Assembly (NCBI GenBank): GCA_041665525.1 | Contig: JBAYIS010000001.1 | Coordinates: 301,719 to 365,718, forward strand | DNA: 64,000 bases | Origin: UBA8401 sp041665525 | GTDB lineage: Bacteria; Bacteroidota; Ignavibacteria; UBA10030; UBA8401 | Direction of reading: 5' to 3' | Part shown: piece after piece, positions 33,270 through 41,795 of the stretch | Numbering within the stretch: position 1 is the first letter of the stretch | Layout: every line of letters starts with the position of its first letter | Notes under the pieces: model-generated | Database searches by the model: none | The model's input: only the letters and a program-made list of their open reading frames with translations | What the model was told of the DNA's origin: nothing | Position numbers and translations under genes: made by a program

Positions 33270-35663
33270 ATGTACACTAATATGATGACCACCATTATCA
33301 TAGTGTCTGCTTGTATTGCATGTCTGATTATCGGTTACACTTTGAGAGCTGCAGTACAAAGACCGTCTTTCGGCGAAGGAGCTGAAGAAGAAGGTCAAAA
33401 TGAATTTAAACAATTCATCGAATCATCGAGCGATGCCGTGATCGTCACCGATGAACGTCAATCCATCCTCTATTTTAATAACGCCGCTGAATCCATTCTC
33501 GGGTACACTGCCGAAGAGGTGTGCGGAAAACATCTCTCTCAAATTATTCCGGATCCTATTCGACGAATTCATGAATCATTTGTGGAACAATTCGGAAACG
33601 AAAGCAATGATTCGCGAAGAATGGGAAACAGTATTTATGTCCGCGCTCAACATGCTTCCGGGAAAGACCTGAGTCTGGAGATCACCATCTCCAGATATAT
33701 GCACAATGGAAAAAAGCATTATGCCGGTATCATCCGTGATTATACCGAACGCAGCAGGGTAGAGTCGGAACTGCACCGTTTATCCGTTGCAGTTGAACAA
33801 AGTTCCGCATCCATTATCATCACCGATCCTGAAGGCACAATCGAATATGTCAATAAAGGATTTACCGAAACGACCGGATATACGCTGGAAGAAGCCCGGG
33901 GTCAAAATCCCCGCATACTGAAATCCGGATTGACTCCGTCGGAAACTTTCGTCGATTTGTGGAAGACACTGAAAGCAGGGAAACGATGGAGCGGTACATT
34001 CATCAACAAGAAAAAATCCGGAGAACATTATTGGCAGCAAGCCACCCTTTCTCCCATCTTTAATAAAGCGGGACATCTGATCAATTTTGTGGGTGTGATC
34101 GAAGATGTCAGCCACCGGAAAATGAAGGAGGAGATCTTACGGGCTAATGAGCAGCGGTACAGAACATTCTTTGAGGATGACGTCAGTGGAGCATACATTG
34201 CAAAACCGGATGGACAAATTATCGTCTGCAACAAAGCGTTCAAGCAAATATTTGAACTGGACTCATGTTCATCTGCAGAAGAGAAGATATCCTTGCAGTC
34301 ATTTTATGAGAATAAGGGACAATGGTTTGCGACCCTGGATCGCCTGCAACGCGAGCACCGGTTGGATAATTTCCGCGAACGATTGCGTACGCAGTCCGGA
34401 AACAACATCCATGTCGTCGAGAATCTCGTTGGAACGGTCGATGAACACGGAGAATTGAGAGAAATCAACGGATATTTGCTCAACGAGACTCAATTGAAGC
34501 TCGTGGAGAATCAATTATTGCAATCCCAAAAGATGGAAAGCGTCGGTACTCTGGCGGCAGGGGTTGCACACGATTTCAACAACGTCCTGGCGATTATTCT
34601 CAGTGCTTCCGAAGTACTGAGGATGGAACTCGAAAATGAACCCAACTATTTAAAATTTGTCGATGTTATTACGCAAAGCGCCAAACGGGGTTCGGCGATC
34701 GCGAAAGAGATTCTGTTATTCTCACGGCGCGACAGTATCCAATCAGTTCCCATCTCGGTGAAGAAGGCGATCAATCAAATACTTAATTTCTTAGAACACT
34801 CCCTTCCAAAAACAATCACACTTGAACTCTCTATAGACGAAAGCCGGGATTTCGAAATATTGGGGGACTATGCGCTGATCGAGCAAATGTACCTGAACCT
34901 TAGTATCAATGCACACCATGCCATGCCGAATGGCGGAAAATTGTTGTTAGGAGCACAACTCGCCGATAAGCATGTACTGTATCAGAAATTTGCCGTGGTC
35001 ACCGAAAAGGAATTTGTCGAACTCACGGTTTCTGATACCGGCACCGGTATCGAAGAAACAATGCTGGACAGGATTTTCGATCCATTCTTCACCACAAAAA
35101 AGAGTGAAAAAGGTACCGGTCTCGGACTTTCGATTGTTCATGGAATCGTGACGGGATTGAATGGTTTTATCAATGTGGAGAGCGCAATAGGAAAGGGGAC
35201 AACATTCAAAATCTATTTGCCGATATCGGACACGGTGCATGAAGAAACAAAAGATATCGAACGATTTACACCGAGCATGCATCATGAATCAATTCTTCTG
35301 GTCGATGATGAACAGGAGATTCTGGACATCATGAGCGAAGCGTTATCGCTGTATGGATACAAAATTAAGACAGTACAAAGCGTCGATGCCGCTATTGACG
35401 TACTGCAACAGTCTTCTGCAAACATTGATGTAGTAATCACCGATCTGGCTATGCCCGGCAGAACGGGAGATGAACTAATTCAAGAAATGAAGATATCCTA
35501 TCCTGATAAAAAGATTCTCGTCCTCAGCGGATACGATGATCCTGTGATTTCAACAAAGATCATGAATCTTGGAGCGTATACGTTTCTTCATAAACCGATT
35601 GAAATTGGTTTATTATTAAAGTCGCTGGAAACAATACTCATGCAAAAAGCTCAAGAGGTTTGA
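33270..35663 (+). CDS. Hybrid sensor histidine kinase with three PAS domains
   Basis: A 797-residue protein. One N-terminal membrane helix (residues 5-27); PAS1 about 48-165 (SSSDAVIVTDERQSILYFNN); PAS2 about 170-290 with a clear PAC part (LIVIEDVSHRKMKEE-like); PAS3 about 295-410. The kinase core has VAHDFNN with phospho-acceptor His434, N-box YLNLSINAHHAMPNGG, and G boxes DTGTGIEE and GTGLGLSIVHGIV. A receiver domain follows (from about residue 675) with phospho-acceptor Asp725 in VITDLAMPG and the conserved Lys in FLHKPIE. The membrane helix has almost no periplasmic part, so sensing is through the cytoplasmic PAS domains. It heads the co-directional signalling cluster up to 43811. Confidence 0.93.
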   Translation: MYTNMMTTIIIVSACIACLIIGYTLRAAVQRPSFGEGAEEEGQNEFKQFIESSSDAVIVTDERQSILYFNNAAESILGYTAEEVCGKHLSQIIPDPIRRIHESFVEQFGNESNDSRRMGNSIYVRAQHASGKDLSLEITISRYMHNGKKHYAGIIRDYTERSRVESELHRLSVAVEQSSASIIITDPEGTIEYVNKGFTETTGYTLEEARGQNPRILKSGLTPSETFVDLWKTLKAGKRWSGTFINKKKSGEHYWQQATLSPIFNKAGHLINFVGVIEDVSHRKMKEEILRANEQRYRTFFEDDVSGAYIAKPDGQIIVCNKAFKQIFELDSCSSAEEKISLQSFYENKGQWFATLDRLQREHRLDNFRERLRTQSGNNIHVVENLVGTVDEHGELREINGYLLNETQLKLVENQLLQSQKMESVGTLAAGVAHDFNNVLAIILSASEVLRMELENEPNYLKFVDVITQSAKRGSAIAKEILLFSRRDSIQSVPISVKKAINQILNFLEHSLPKTITLELSIDESRDFEILGDYALIEQMYLNLSINAHHAMPNGGKLLLGAQLADKHVLYQKFAVVTEKEFVELTVSDTGTGIEETMLDRIFDPFFTTKKSEKGTGLGLSIVHGIVTGLNGFINVESAIGKGTTFKIYLPISDTVHEETKDIERFTPSMHHESILLVDDEQEILDIMSEALSLYGYKIKTVQSVDAAIDVLQQSSANIDVVITDLAMPGRTGDELIQEMKISYPDKKILVLSGYDDPVISTKIMNLGAYTFLHKPIEIGLLLKSLETILMQKAQEV

Positions 35664-35715
35664 TAAGAAATGAACGAGCACGGCAGCACATTCGCATTTT
35701 TTTGATGAAAGAACA

Positions 35716-37425
35716 ATGTCTGGTTCAACATTAAATACTATTTCTCCGTTCCTGAAAGAGGCCGACAAATTGGTGAAGAACGGCAATCTGCAGGATGCGC
35801 TAGTCACAATCCGGAAAGCACTTACTGCCGCACCGGGGAATCTATATGTACAGGCATACGAAGCGAATGTTCTTTCCTTACTGGAAAAGAAACAAGCAAC
35901 ACAAAAAGAACTGCACGAGAGGGATACTGCAACAGAACAATTGCATAATCTCGCGCGGGTCACTCTTGAAGACATCGGCAGAACGGAACAGCTTGCCAGC
36001 ACGTTAATCAGCACTCACGATGAGATTCAACAGCAGGCCAGTGAACAAGAGAAAAAGATGAAGTTGAGTGAAGAAAAGTTGAATGCCCGCGTTGAACAGT
36101 TCATCCGCTATGCAACCGATCTCGCTAAAGAAAAGAAATATCTTAACGCACTGGATGAGATAAATCGGGCCTATGTAATCGATCCGCAGAATAAGATACT
36201 GTCCGATCTGGAACATGAGATCCGGCGCGACTACGAAATAGAGATCGCAAAACAACAGGTCGAGCAACAGAGGATGAAGAATGAAGAAAAACAACTGTTA
36301 GAAGATGTCGCGCGTTCGCAAAAAACACAAACGCTTTCCCTCAGTCAAAAAAAGACGGAAATGATCGATCTTCTTTTCAAACAGGCGAAACAGGATGCAG
36401 AAACCGGCCGTTTTGAAAGTGCAATGTCAGTTATTCTTAAAGGATTATCAATCCATCCAACGCATACAGGATTGCTCGATCTGCATAAAAGAGTCAGCAA
36501 TGCGATCATCGAGCAAAAAGTTATTGAAAAAGAGATCGAACGGCGAAAAGTTCTTGCGCAAAAACGTTTTGTAGAAGAGAATAACCAGAAAGCATCGATG
36601 ATGTTGCAAGAAGTCCGGCAGTGCATTTCGGACCAACAATTTTCACGAGCATCAAAACTGTTAAAATCCGTCGAACAGATACAACCTCAAAACAAAACCG
36701 CGAAAGAGCTTCGAAAGGAATTGCAACAGGCGCAGTTGAAAGCGCTGGACGCTATTCAGACACAAACAATTCTTCCGGAAATCTCTGTACGGAAAAAACA
36801 GCAGGATGTTGTTACGCACAATTCAACACTACCGGCGCCGTTAAGCAATGCAGAAATGACGTACCGGCTGCAAAAAGCTCGTGTGTTTCAACAGCAATGC
36901 CGTTTTGAGGATGCACTTGGTGAAATCGCGATAATTCTGGTGCAGGATCCAAACAATGATGATGCACTGACGGTCCGCAATGCCGTAACAGAAGCGCAAC
37001 GCCAATTACAGTTATTGCTGCAAGAACAGGTTCTTCAGGCAAAAGAAAGCGAAAATGTTTTGTTGCAAAAACAGAACGAACTGGCTGCTGTATTGGAAAA
37101 AATCCAGGAACTGCGCAAACACAAAGAATATTCGCATGCTTTGGATGAGATCGCCCATGCAATCATACTGGATCCGTTTAATGATACGTTAACAAAACTT
37201 GAACAGGAGATTCGCTGCGAGGAGAAGGAACACACTGCAGGTACATCGGAAGATCAACACCTGATCGCGCAGCAGCAATTTCTGGAAACATTGCGCAATG
37301 CAAAAAGTATTTTGCTGAAATCCGGATACATCGACTCCGGAGAGAATTTGCAAACAGATGTGGCACTACGGGGGCTGGGGAAGGAACTGAAGAAGAAACT
37401 CGGAAAGAAAAACAAAACGCACTAA
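35716..37425 (+). CDS. Large coiled-coil / TPR-like repeat protein
   Basis: A 569-residue cytoplasmic protein made almost wholly of helices. TPR-like pairs recur: ADKLVKNGNLQDALVTIRKAL (about 15-35), AKEKKYLNALDEINRAYVID (about 137-156), AKQDAETGRFESAMSVILKG, ARVFQQQCRFEDALGEIAII and LRKHKEYSHALDEIAHAIIL. They are separated by Gln/Glu/Lys-rich coiled coils of 40-60 residues. The repeating unit 'x-A-L-x-E-I-x-x-A-x-x-x-D-P' suggests a series of TPR hairpins on coiled-coil linkers, a scaffold. No catalytic motif. It starts 52 bases after the histidine kinase and precedes the first Roadblock gene by 46, so it is probably a platform for that system. Confidence 0.75.
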   Translation: MSGSTLNTISPFLKEADKLVKNGNLQDALVTIRKALTAAPGNLYVQAYEANVLSLLEKKQATQKELHERDTATEQLHNLARVTLEDIGRTEQLASTLISTHDEIQQQASEQEKKMKLSEEKLNARVEQFIRYATDLAKEKKYLNALDEINRAYVIDPQNKILSDLEHEIRRDYEIEIAKQQVEQQRMKNEEKQLLEDVARSQKTQTLSLSQKKTEMIDLLFKQAKQDAETGRFESAMSVILKGLSIHPTHTGLLDLHKRVSNAIIEQKVIEKEIERRKVLAQKRFVEENNQKASMMLQEVRQCISDQQFSRASKLLKSVEQIQPQNKTAKELRKELQQAQLKALDAIQTQTILPEISVRKKQQDVVTHNSTLPAPLSNAEMTYRLQKARVFQQQCRFEDALGEIAIILVQDPNNDDALTVRNAVTEAQRQLQLLLQEQVLQAKESENVLLQKQNELAAVLEKIQELRKHKEYSHALDEIAHAIILDPFNDTLTKLEQEIRCEEKEHTAGTSEDQHLIAQQQFLETLRNAKSILLKSGYIDSGENLQTDVALRGLGKELKKKLGKKNKTH

Positions 37426-37471
37426 CAACTGCCGCAATGATAACAACATTTCGGCAAAAAAAGGAGGTTCT

Positions 37472-37846
37472 ATGGCTGGTTCACTCACAGAAGTATCGAA
37501 AACTGTATTCCAAGAAATCTACGCCGATATTCCCGAAACACGGGGTATTATTGTAGCATCGCATGACGGACTTCCGCTGGTCTCCGATATCAAAGGAAGT
37601 ACTTCGGCAGATAAACTTGCGGCACTGATGGCAACGACAATCAGCATGGGAAGGCGCATCATGCCGTCCTTGTCTCTTGGTGAAGTGTCGGAGTTTACCA
37701 TCACGTCGGCAGAAGGCAGATTGTTCATTTATCTGATTGGGACATCGGCAGCATTATGCATCATCACGCCGAAAACCGTGAATATCGGAATGGTATTCCT
37801 GCGTGCAACGGAGTCAGCAAAAAAATTAGCATCGGCCGTCGGATAA
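37472..37846 (+). CDS. Roadblock/LC7 (MglB-like) domain protein 1
   Basis: A 124-residue single-domain protein. The Roadblock pattern is plain: first helix VSKTVFQEIYADIPETRG, strand GIIVASHDGLPLVSD, long helix DKLAALMATTISMGRRIM, and the strand pair EFTITSAEGRLFIYLIG / ALCIITPKTVNIGMVFL. Bacterial Roadblock proteins such as MglB and CvnB act as regulators (often activating proteins) of small GTPases; a GTPase of that class is at 42625-43182. Excellent ribosome site AAAGGAGG before ATG. A hairpin with T-rich tail follows, so it may end one transcript or mark a drop in expression. Confidence 0.92.
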   Translation: MAGSLTEVSKTVFQEIYADIPETRGIIVASHDGLPLVSDIKGSTSADKLAALMATTISMGRRIMPSLSLGEVSEFTITSAEGRLFIYLIGTSAALCIITPKTVNIGMVFLRATESAKKLASAVG

Positions 37847-37871
37847 TACATAAGGTCCAAAAAATATTTTT

Positions 37872-37910
37872 GCGTGAAAAACAGCATTGGTTTTCCACGC
37901 TTTCATTTTT
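37872..37910 (+). terminator. Hairpin terminator or attenuator inside the signalling cluster
   Basis: 11-base inverted repeat GCGTGAAAAAC (37872-37882) / GTTTTCCACGC (37890-37900), one G.T-type pair, 7-base loop, then TTTCATTTTT. It splits the cluster between Roadblock 1 and the CZB gene. Confidence 0.7.
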
Positions 37911-37931
37911 CTTCTATAAGGAAAATTGAAT

Positions 37932-38294
37932 ATGAGTACCGATCATTTAGCTCATTTGGTCAGTCAATTGGACTTTTTAATCTTGCAGCATGTAAACTAT
38001 CTGAACAAACTCGATGATTGCATAAAACAAAAAGCTCAATTTGATCATAAGAAAGCATCGGAGTGTAACTTCGGCAAACTATTTTATTCGGAAGTGTGGC
38101 CGTCACTAGACGCATTCCCGGAAGAGATTAAACTGGTCATCAAAGACATTGAGGCAGAACATCAGTTGTTTCACTCCACTGCTCGTGAGGTAAACACGCT
38201 GGATCCGGAACAGGGAAAAGTGGATGCTACGACTGCATGCAAACTCATCCTGAAATTATACCATCTGGATGAATTGGTAAAAAAACATGCGTGA
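37932..38294 (+). CDS. Free-standing CZB (chemoreceptor zinc-binding) domain protein
   Basis: A 120-residue protein that is nothing but a CZB domain. The ligand pattern fits the published consensus exactly: HVNY (His20), 21 residues, CNFGKL (Cys45), 26 residues, HQLFH (His77 and His81). CZB domains bind zinc with 3His/1Cys and sense zinc or hypochlorous acid; they are usually fused to chemoreceptors or diguanylate cyclases. Here there is no output domain, so it must act through a partner, most likely in the surrounding cluster. ATG 37932 is preferred to the TTG six bases upstream; the ribosome site is ATAAGGAAAA. Confidence 0.85.
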   Translation: MSTDHLAHLVSQLDFLILQHVNYLNKLDDCIKQKAQFDHKKASECNFGKLFYSEVWPSLDAFPEEIKLVIKDIEAEHQLFHSTAREVNTLDPEQGKVDATTACKLILKLYHLDELVKKHA

Positions 38295-38357
38295 TCCGAA
38301 AACTCTGCTGCAAAGATTCTTCGTGAATGATTGAGCAGACCATTTTAGGAGGCTGTC

Positions 38358-38849
38358 GTGAACGATATGTCCCCAAAGGATGTACCTGTACCTGCTGCAC
38401 AGGTTCAGTTGACATACTACGAAGGATTTAAACGGGTAGTTTTATATTCGGAAACCGAAACACCTTTTCCCGAAGGAAAACTCATCGTTTCCAGAACGGA
38501 CACAGCAGGGAAAATAACACATTGCAATAAATCTTTTTGTGACCTTGCAGGATATGCAAAGGAAGAACTGATCGGCGAATATCACAGTATTCTCCGCCAT
38601 CCGGATATGCCTGCCGTGGCGTTCAAAGGATTGTGGGAAACGGTACAGCAAGGGAAACGCTGGCACGGATATGTTAAAAATCTTCGAAAGGATGGAGGTT
38701 ATTATTGGGTCTATGCTACAGTGATTCCGAATATCCGGGAAGGGAAAATCGTCGGTTTCACTTCTGTTCGGCGAAAACCGTCGCGCACTAAAGTTAACGA
38801 ATGTATAGCTCTGTATGCAAAGCTCAAGAATGAAGAAAAAATGAATTAA
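38358..38849 (+). CDS. Free-standing Aer-type PAS domain protein 1
   Basis: A 163-residue protein with an N-terminal extension (NDMSPKDVPVPAAQ) and one PAS domain very like that of the Aer redox receptor: VSRTDTAGKITHCNKSFCDL, ILRHPDMPAVAFKGLWETV, and WHGYVKNLRKDGGYYWVYA. In Aer this domain binds FAD and reports redox or oxygen state; the RHPDMP and YWV.A segments belong to that group. No kinase, HAMP or signalling domain follows. GTG start with AGGAGG five bases upstream. A close paralogue follows 26 bases later. Confidence 0.88.
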   Translation: MNDMSPKDVPVPAAQVQLTYYEGFKRVVLYSETETPFPEGKLIVSRTDTAGKITHCNKSFCDLAGYAKEELIGEYHSILRHPDMPAVAFKGLWETVQQGKRWHGYVKNLRKDGGYYWVYATVIPNIREGKIVGFTSVRRKPSRTKVNECIALYAKLKNEEKMN

Positions 38850-38875
38850 ACAGTTAATAAAGGAGGGAACATTTT

Positions 38876-39361
38876 ATGAAAGACATGACTCCTTCTGATG
38901 TGCCCAAAGGTGGCACAACGGTCCGCCATAAATATTTTGACGGGAACGAAAGGACAATAATTTTTACGAACGTGGAAACATCGTTTCCTGAAGGGAGTCT
39001 TATTGTTTCCCGGACGGATACGAAAGGCATTATTGTTGGATGCAACAAAGCGTTTTGTGATATGTCCGGCTTTACCAAGGAACAACTGGTCGGTCAACCG
39101 CATTGCATTCTCCGTCATCCGGATATGCCTGCGGCGGCATTTAAGGACCTCTGGAATACCGTCAGTCAAGGAAAACATTGGCACGGATATGTGAAGAATT
39201 TGAGAAGTGACGGCGGGTATTATTGGGTCTACGCGACCGTGATTCCGAACGTGCGGAACGGAAAGATTATCGGATATTCTTCTATCCGTCGTCAGCCGTC
39301 GCGTTCTAAGATTGAAGAACACATTGCGGAATATAAAAAATTAAAAGAGCAGGAATCTTAA
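38876..39361 (+). CDS. Free-standing Aer-type PAS domain protein 2
   Basis: A 161-residue paralogue of the preceding gene with the same plan: N-terminal KDMTPSDVPKGGT, then IVSRTDTKGIIVGCNKAFCD, ILRHPDMPAAAFKDLWNTV, WHGYVKNLRSDGGYYWVYA and a short helical end. The two differ mainly in the N-terminal strand region and the C-terminal helix, suggesting a tandem duplication with two different sensor settings or a heterodimer. Strong ribosome site AAAGGAGGGAAC. Predicted FAD binding comes from Aer homology and is inference. Confidence 0.88.
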   Translation: MKDMTPSDVPKGGTTVRHKYFDGNERTIIFTNVETSFPEGSLIVSRTDTKGIIVGCNKAFCDMSGFTKEQLVGQPHCILRHPDMPAAAFKDLWNTVSQGKHWHGYVKNLRSDGGYYWVYATVIPNVRNGKIIGYSSIRRQPSRSKIEEHIAEYKKLKEQES

Positions 39362-39416
39362 TCATCCTACAGAATCTGATCACCGATCCGTGTACGGTAA
39401 GAAAGGAAGGAACACT

Positions 39417-40163
39417 ATGTCATTCTTCTTCACGGTTAGCCCGGACTTCAGCCCTCTTCACATTTCGGACTGGTTTCTTGTGAATACATGGCTGCAGAGG
39501 AATACCGGAGAATCGATACATCTCGAACTGTTCGACGATTTTACCAGTCAAAGAAAAGTGATTGAAGAAAAAAAAGTTGATCTCATTTACTCCAATCCGT
39601 ATGATGCGGCAATGTTGGTACGGAAATATGGATTTCAGGCAGTCGCACGGCCAAAGGATTTAACAGACGAAGCAATCATTGTCGTATCAGCCGCAAGCCC
39701 GATTAAAAAAATTGAAGATTTGAAGCCGCAGACGCGTATTGCAACAACAGACGATCCTAACGTGCACATGATGGCGATGATCCTGATTGAACCCGCGGAC
39801 CTCAATAAGAGCAATACGGTCATCACTCCCTGTGAATCGTATATGCGCGTTGCTCAGGACCTGATTGGGGGAACAGCCGATGTAGGATTCTTCCTGAAGT
39901 CTACTTTTGATGACCTGTCGGATATTGTCAAAAACCAACTTCGGCCGCTCATCACCAGTCAAATTTATTTGGTGCATCATGCGTTGCTTGTCGGGAACAC
40001 AATGATTCCCTTGAAGGAAAAATTGCAGCAAGCATTACTCAAAATGGTGACGGATCCCGACGGAAAGCATGCGTTGGAAGCGCTCGGTTTTTCGGGATGG
40101 GAACTTTTGGAACAGGAAGATGTCGAATTCATGATCGACCTAATGGACACACTTGTTGAATAA
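39417..40163 (+). CDS. Cytoplasmic PhnD-like periplasmic-binding-fold protein
   Basis: A 248-residue protein with the PhnD/phosphonate-binding fold: N-terminal strand, VDLIYSNPYDAAMLVRKYGF (Y..P.DA motif), then PIKKIEDLKPQTRIATTDDPNVHMM, GGTADVGFFLKSTFD and HALLVGNTMIPLKEKLQQALL. These are the usual ligand-pocket and hinge segments. It has no signal peptide: ATG 39417 is preceded by AAGGAAGG and the protein begins MSFFFTVSPDFSPLH. So it must work in the cytoplasm, as a ligand sensor rather than as a transporter subunit. No permease or ATPase genes are nearby. Confidence 0.8.
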   Translation: MSFFFTVSPDFSPLHISDWFLVNTWLQRNTGESIHLELFDDFTSQRKVIEEKKVDLIYSNPYDAAMLVRKYGFQAVARPKDLTDEAIIVVSAASPIKKIEDLKPQTRIATTDDPNVHMMAMILIEPADLNKSNTVITPCESYMRVAQDLIGGTADVGFFLKSTFDDLSDIVKNQLRPLITSQIYLVHHALLVGNTMIPLKEKLQQALLKMVTDPDGKHALEALGFSGWELLEQEDVEFMIDLMDTLVE

Positions 40164-40196
40164 TGAATTCATGTTATTATTCGGAGCACACTTATT

Positions 40197-40553
40197 ATGA
40201 ACTCAAAAAAATATCAAGATTTTCTGAAAGTGCTGGAAAATGAATTGCTCAGCTTCCGTTGGGGTTGTGTGTTCGATTCCGAAAAGAAAGCGACGCTGGC
40301 GGAATATGGGAACGCTCCGTCGGAGAACAGCAGTGAACTTCCGGATCAATGTAATGTTCTTTTCGAATCAGCACTTCAATCGGATGGACAGGAAACCGAA
40401 TTAATGGCGCACGACGAGCAGTGGATCCTGTTGATGCGGCGGTTCACGAAAGGGCCGCTTCGATGTTTCATCCTTCTCCGCAGCGGCGGTATCACTACCG
40501 GTTGGGCGCGCGATACGCTGAAGGATAAACTTCAGGAGTTTTCCTCCAATTGA
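40197..40553 (+). CDS. Small hypothetical protein, possible degenerate Roadblock-like fold
   Basis: A 118-residue protein. Helix (YQDFLKVLENELLSF), strands (WGCVFDSEKKATLAEYG), helix region, then EQWILLMRRFTKGPLRCFILLR and a final helix (WARDTLKDKLQEFSS). The helix-strand-helix-strand-strand-helix order fits a Roadblock/LC7 topology but no family sequence signature is evident. It lies 33 bases after the PhnD-like gene and 40 before the response regulator. Function unknown. Confidence 0.6.
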   Translation: MNSKKYQDFLKVLENELLSFRWGCVFDSEKKATLAEYGNAPSENSSELPDQCNVLFESALQSDGQETELMAHDEQWILLMRRFTKGPLRCFILLRSGGITTGWARDTLKDKLQEFSSN

Positions 40554-40593
40554 AGGTCGACGGCCGTTATGACATTGACGAAAGGTACGAACG

Positions 40594-41403
40594 ATGAAAA
40601 TATTACTTGTTGATGATGAAAAGGACCTTGTTTCCACTCTCACCACGATCCTGGAGAAATGGGGTCACTCCGTCTTGTCGGCATATGACGGCATTGGCGC
40701 TCAAAAAATATTACAGGAAACAACGGTCGATGTAATTCTGTCAGACCTTATCATGCCGAACATGGATGGCGGTGAACTTCTTACATGGCTGAACGCTCAA
40801 GAAAAGAAACCGCATTTTATCATCATGTCCGCATACTATAATGATGGATTCATCAAATATTTCACAGACCAGGGGATCACCAACATTCTCGGCAAGCCGA
40901 TCCAATTTGATAAACTAAAGCTCATGTTGAAAAAGCTGGCAGCGGCGGAAGAGCCGGAAGCAGCGGAAACACCGCCACATCAAAATGGAACTCATACAGT
41001 ACCAGCCGAGCATCGGGAAACAAAAACGGATATGCAGTATGAACATTTGGCAAAGGACATCACCGAACGACTGCCGGAAGCTCGTCACATCATTTTCGCC
41101 GATCCTGTTACGGGTAGAATATATTATAAGGTCAGCAAGGCGCAGGATTTCAATGAGCCGGAATTCTCCCGAATTGCGGCACCGCTGTATTTGGCTGCAG
41201 GGAAAGTATGGACATCCATTTGCGGCGAGAAAAGTTCACCGAAAGAATTGTTGACTCTGGACGACAGCAACCGAATGGTGTATCGAAGTCTTGTCTCTCC
41301 GAATCTGATGATTTATATAGATGCAACAACACAAATAACCCATGGATTGCTCAGGATCACGATTGAAAATGTATTGAAAGAATCGACGGTTCCAATTTCA
41401 TAA
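40594..41403 (+). CDS. Response regulator with unknown C-terminal domain
   Basis: A 269-residue protein. Residues 1-118 are a receiver domain with acidic pair Asp7-Asp8, phospho-acceptor Asp51 in ILSDLIMPNMDGG and the conserved Lys in ILGKPIQF. A Glu/Ala-Pro linker (about 122-148) follows. The C-terminal domain (about 150-269; HIIFADPVTGRIYYKVSK ... LMIYIDATTQITHGLLRITIENVL) has no DNA-binding or enzymatic motif. Its alternation of helices and strands could be Roadblock-like. It is a natural phosphorylation partner for the hybrid kinase at 33270. Confidence 0.85.
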   Translation: MKILLVDDEKDLVSTLTTILEKWGHSVLSAYDGIGAQKILQETTVDVILSDLIMPNMDGGELLTWLNAQEKKPHFIIMSAYYNDGFIKYFTDQGITNILGKPIQFDKLKLMLKKLAAAEEPEAAETPPHQNGTHTVPAEHRETKTDMQYEHLAKDITERLPEARHIIFADPVTGRIYYKVSKAQDFNEPEFSRIAAPLYLAAGKVWTSICGEKSSPKELLTLDDSNRMVYRSLVSPNLMIYIDATTQITHGLLRITIENVLKESTVPIS

Positions 41404-41417
41404 CCAACATTACGTTA

Positions 41418-41795
41418 ATGGATAAACAATTTTTGCGCGGAATCTTCCAACAGCTGCAAACCGATGTTCCGGAAATCGACGGTTTGAGTGTCGTCACGTC
41501 CGATGGGAAAGTAATAGATGCTCAATGGTCAAATAATATTGAAATAGATAAAGTCGGTGCAGTTGGTTCTGCCTTGCTCGGTTTGGGGAAAAAAGCTATT
41601 GAGATACTTTCCCGTGGCGGATTGTTACAAGTCGTACTGCAGTCGACGGAAGGAATGCTATCGGTCTACAGCGCTGGAAGCCGGTCTGTCCTCATCATTC
41701 ATATGTCGAACGAAGGAAATTTGGGAATGCTGAATTTATATGCACGAACAGCCGCAACGGCAATCGCAGATTCTCTGAAAGAAGAAGACCTTTGA
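41418..41795 (+). CDS. Roadblock/LC7 (MglB-like) domain protein 2
   Basis: A 125-residue Roadblock protein: FLRGIFQQLQTDVPEIDG, strand LSVVTSDGKVIDAQWSN, helix DKVGAVGSALLGLGKKAIEIL, then LLQVVLQSTEGMLSVYSAG and VLIIHMSNEGNLGMLNLYAR. It differs clearly from Roadblock 1, so the two may form separate pairs. It is followed by an overlapping unknown gene (four bases) and then the GTPase, an order like MglB-MglA and the Streptomyces conservons. Confidence 0.9.
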   Translation: MDKQFLRGIFQQLQTDVPEIDGLSVVTSDGKVIDAQWSNNIEIDKVGAVGSALLGLGKKAIEILSRGGLLQVVLQSTEGMLSVYSAGSRSVLIIHMSNEGNLGMLNLYARTAATAIADSLKEEDL

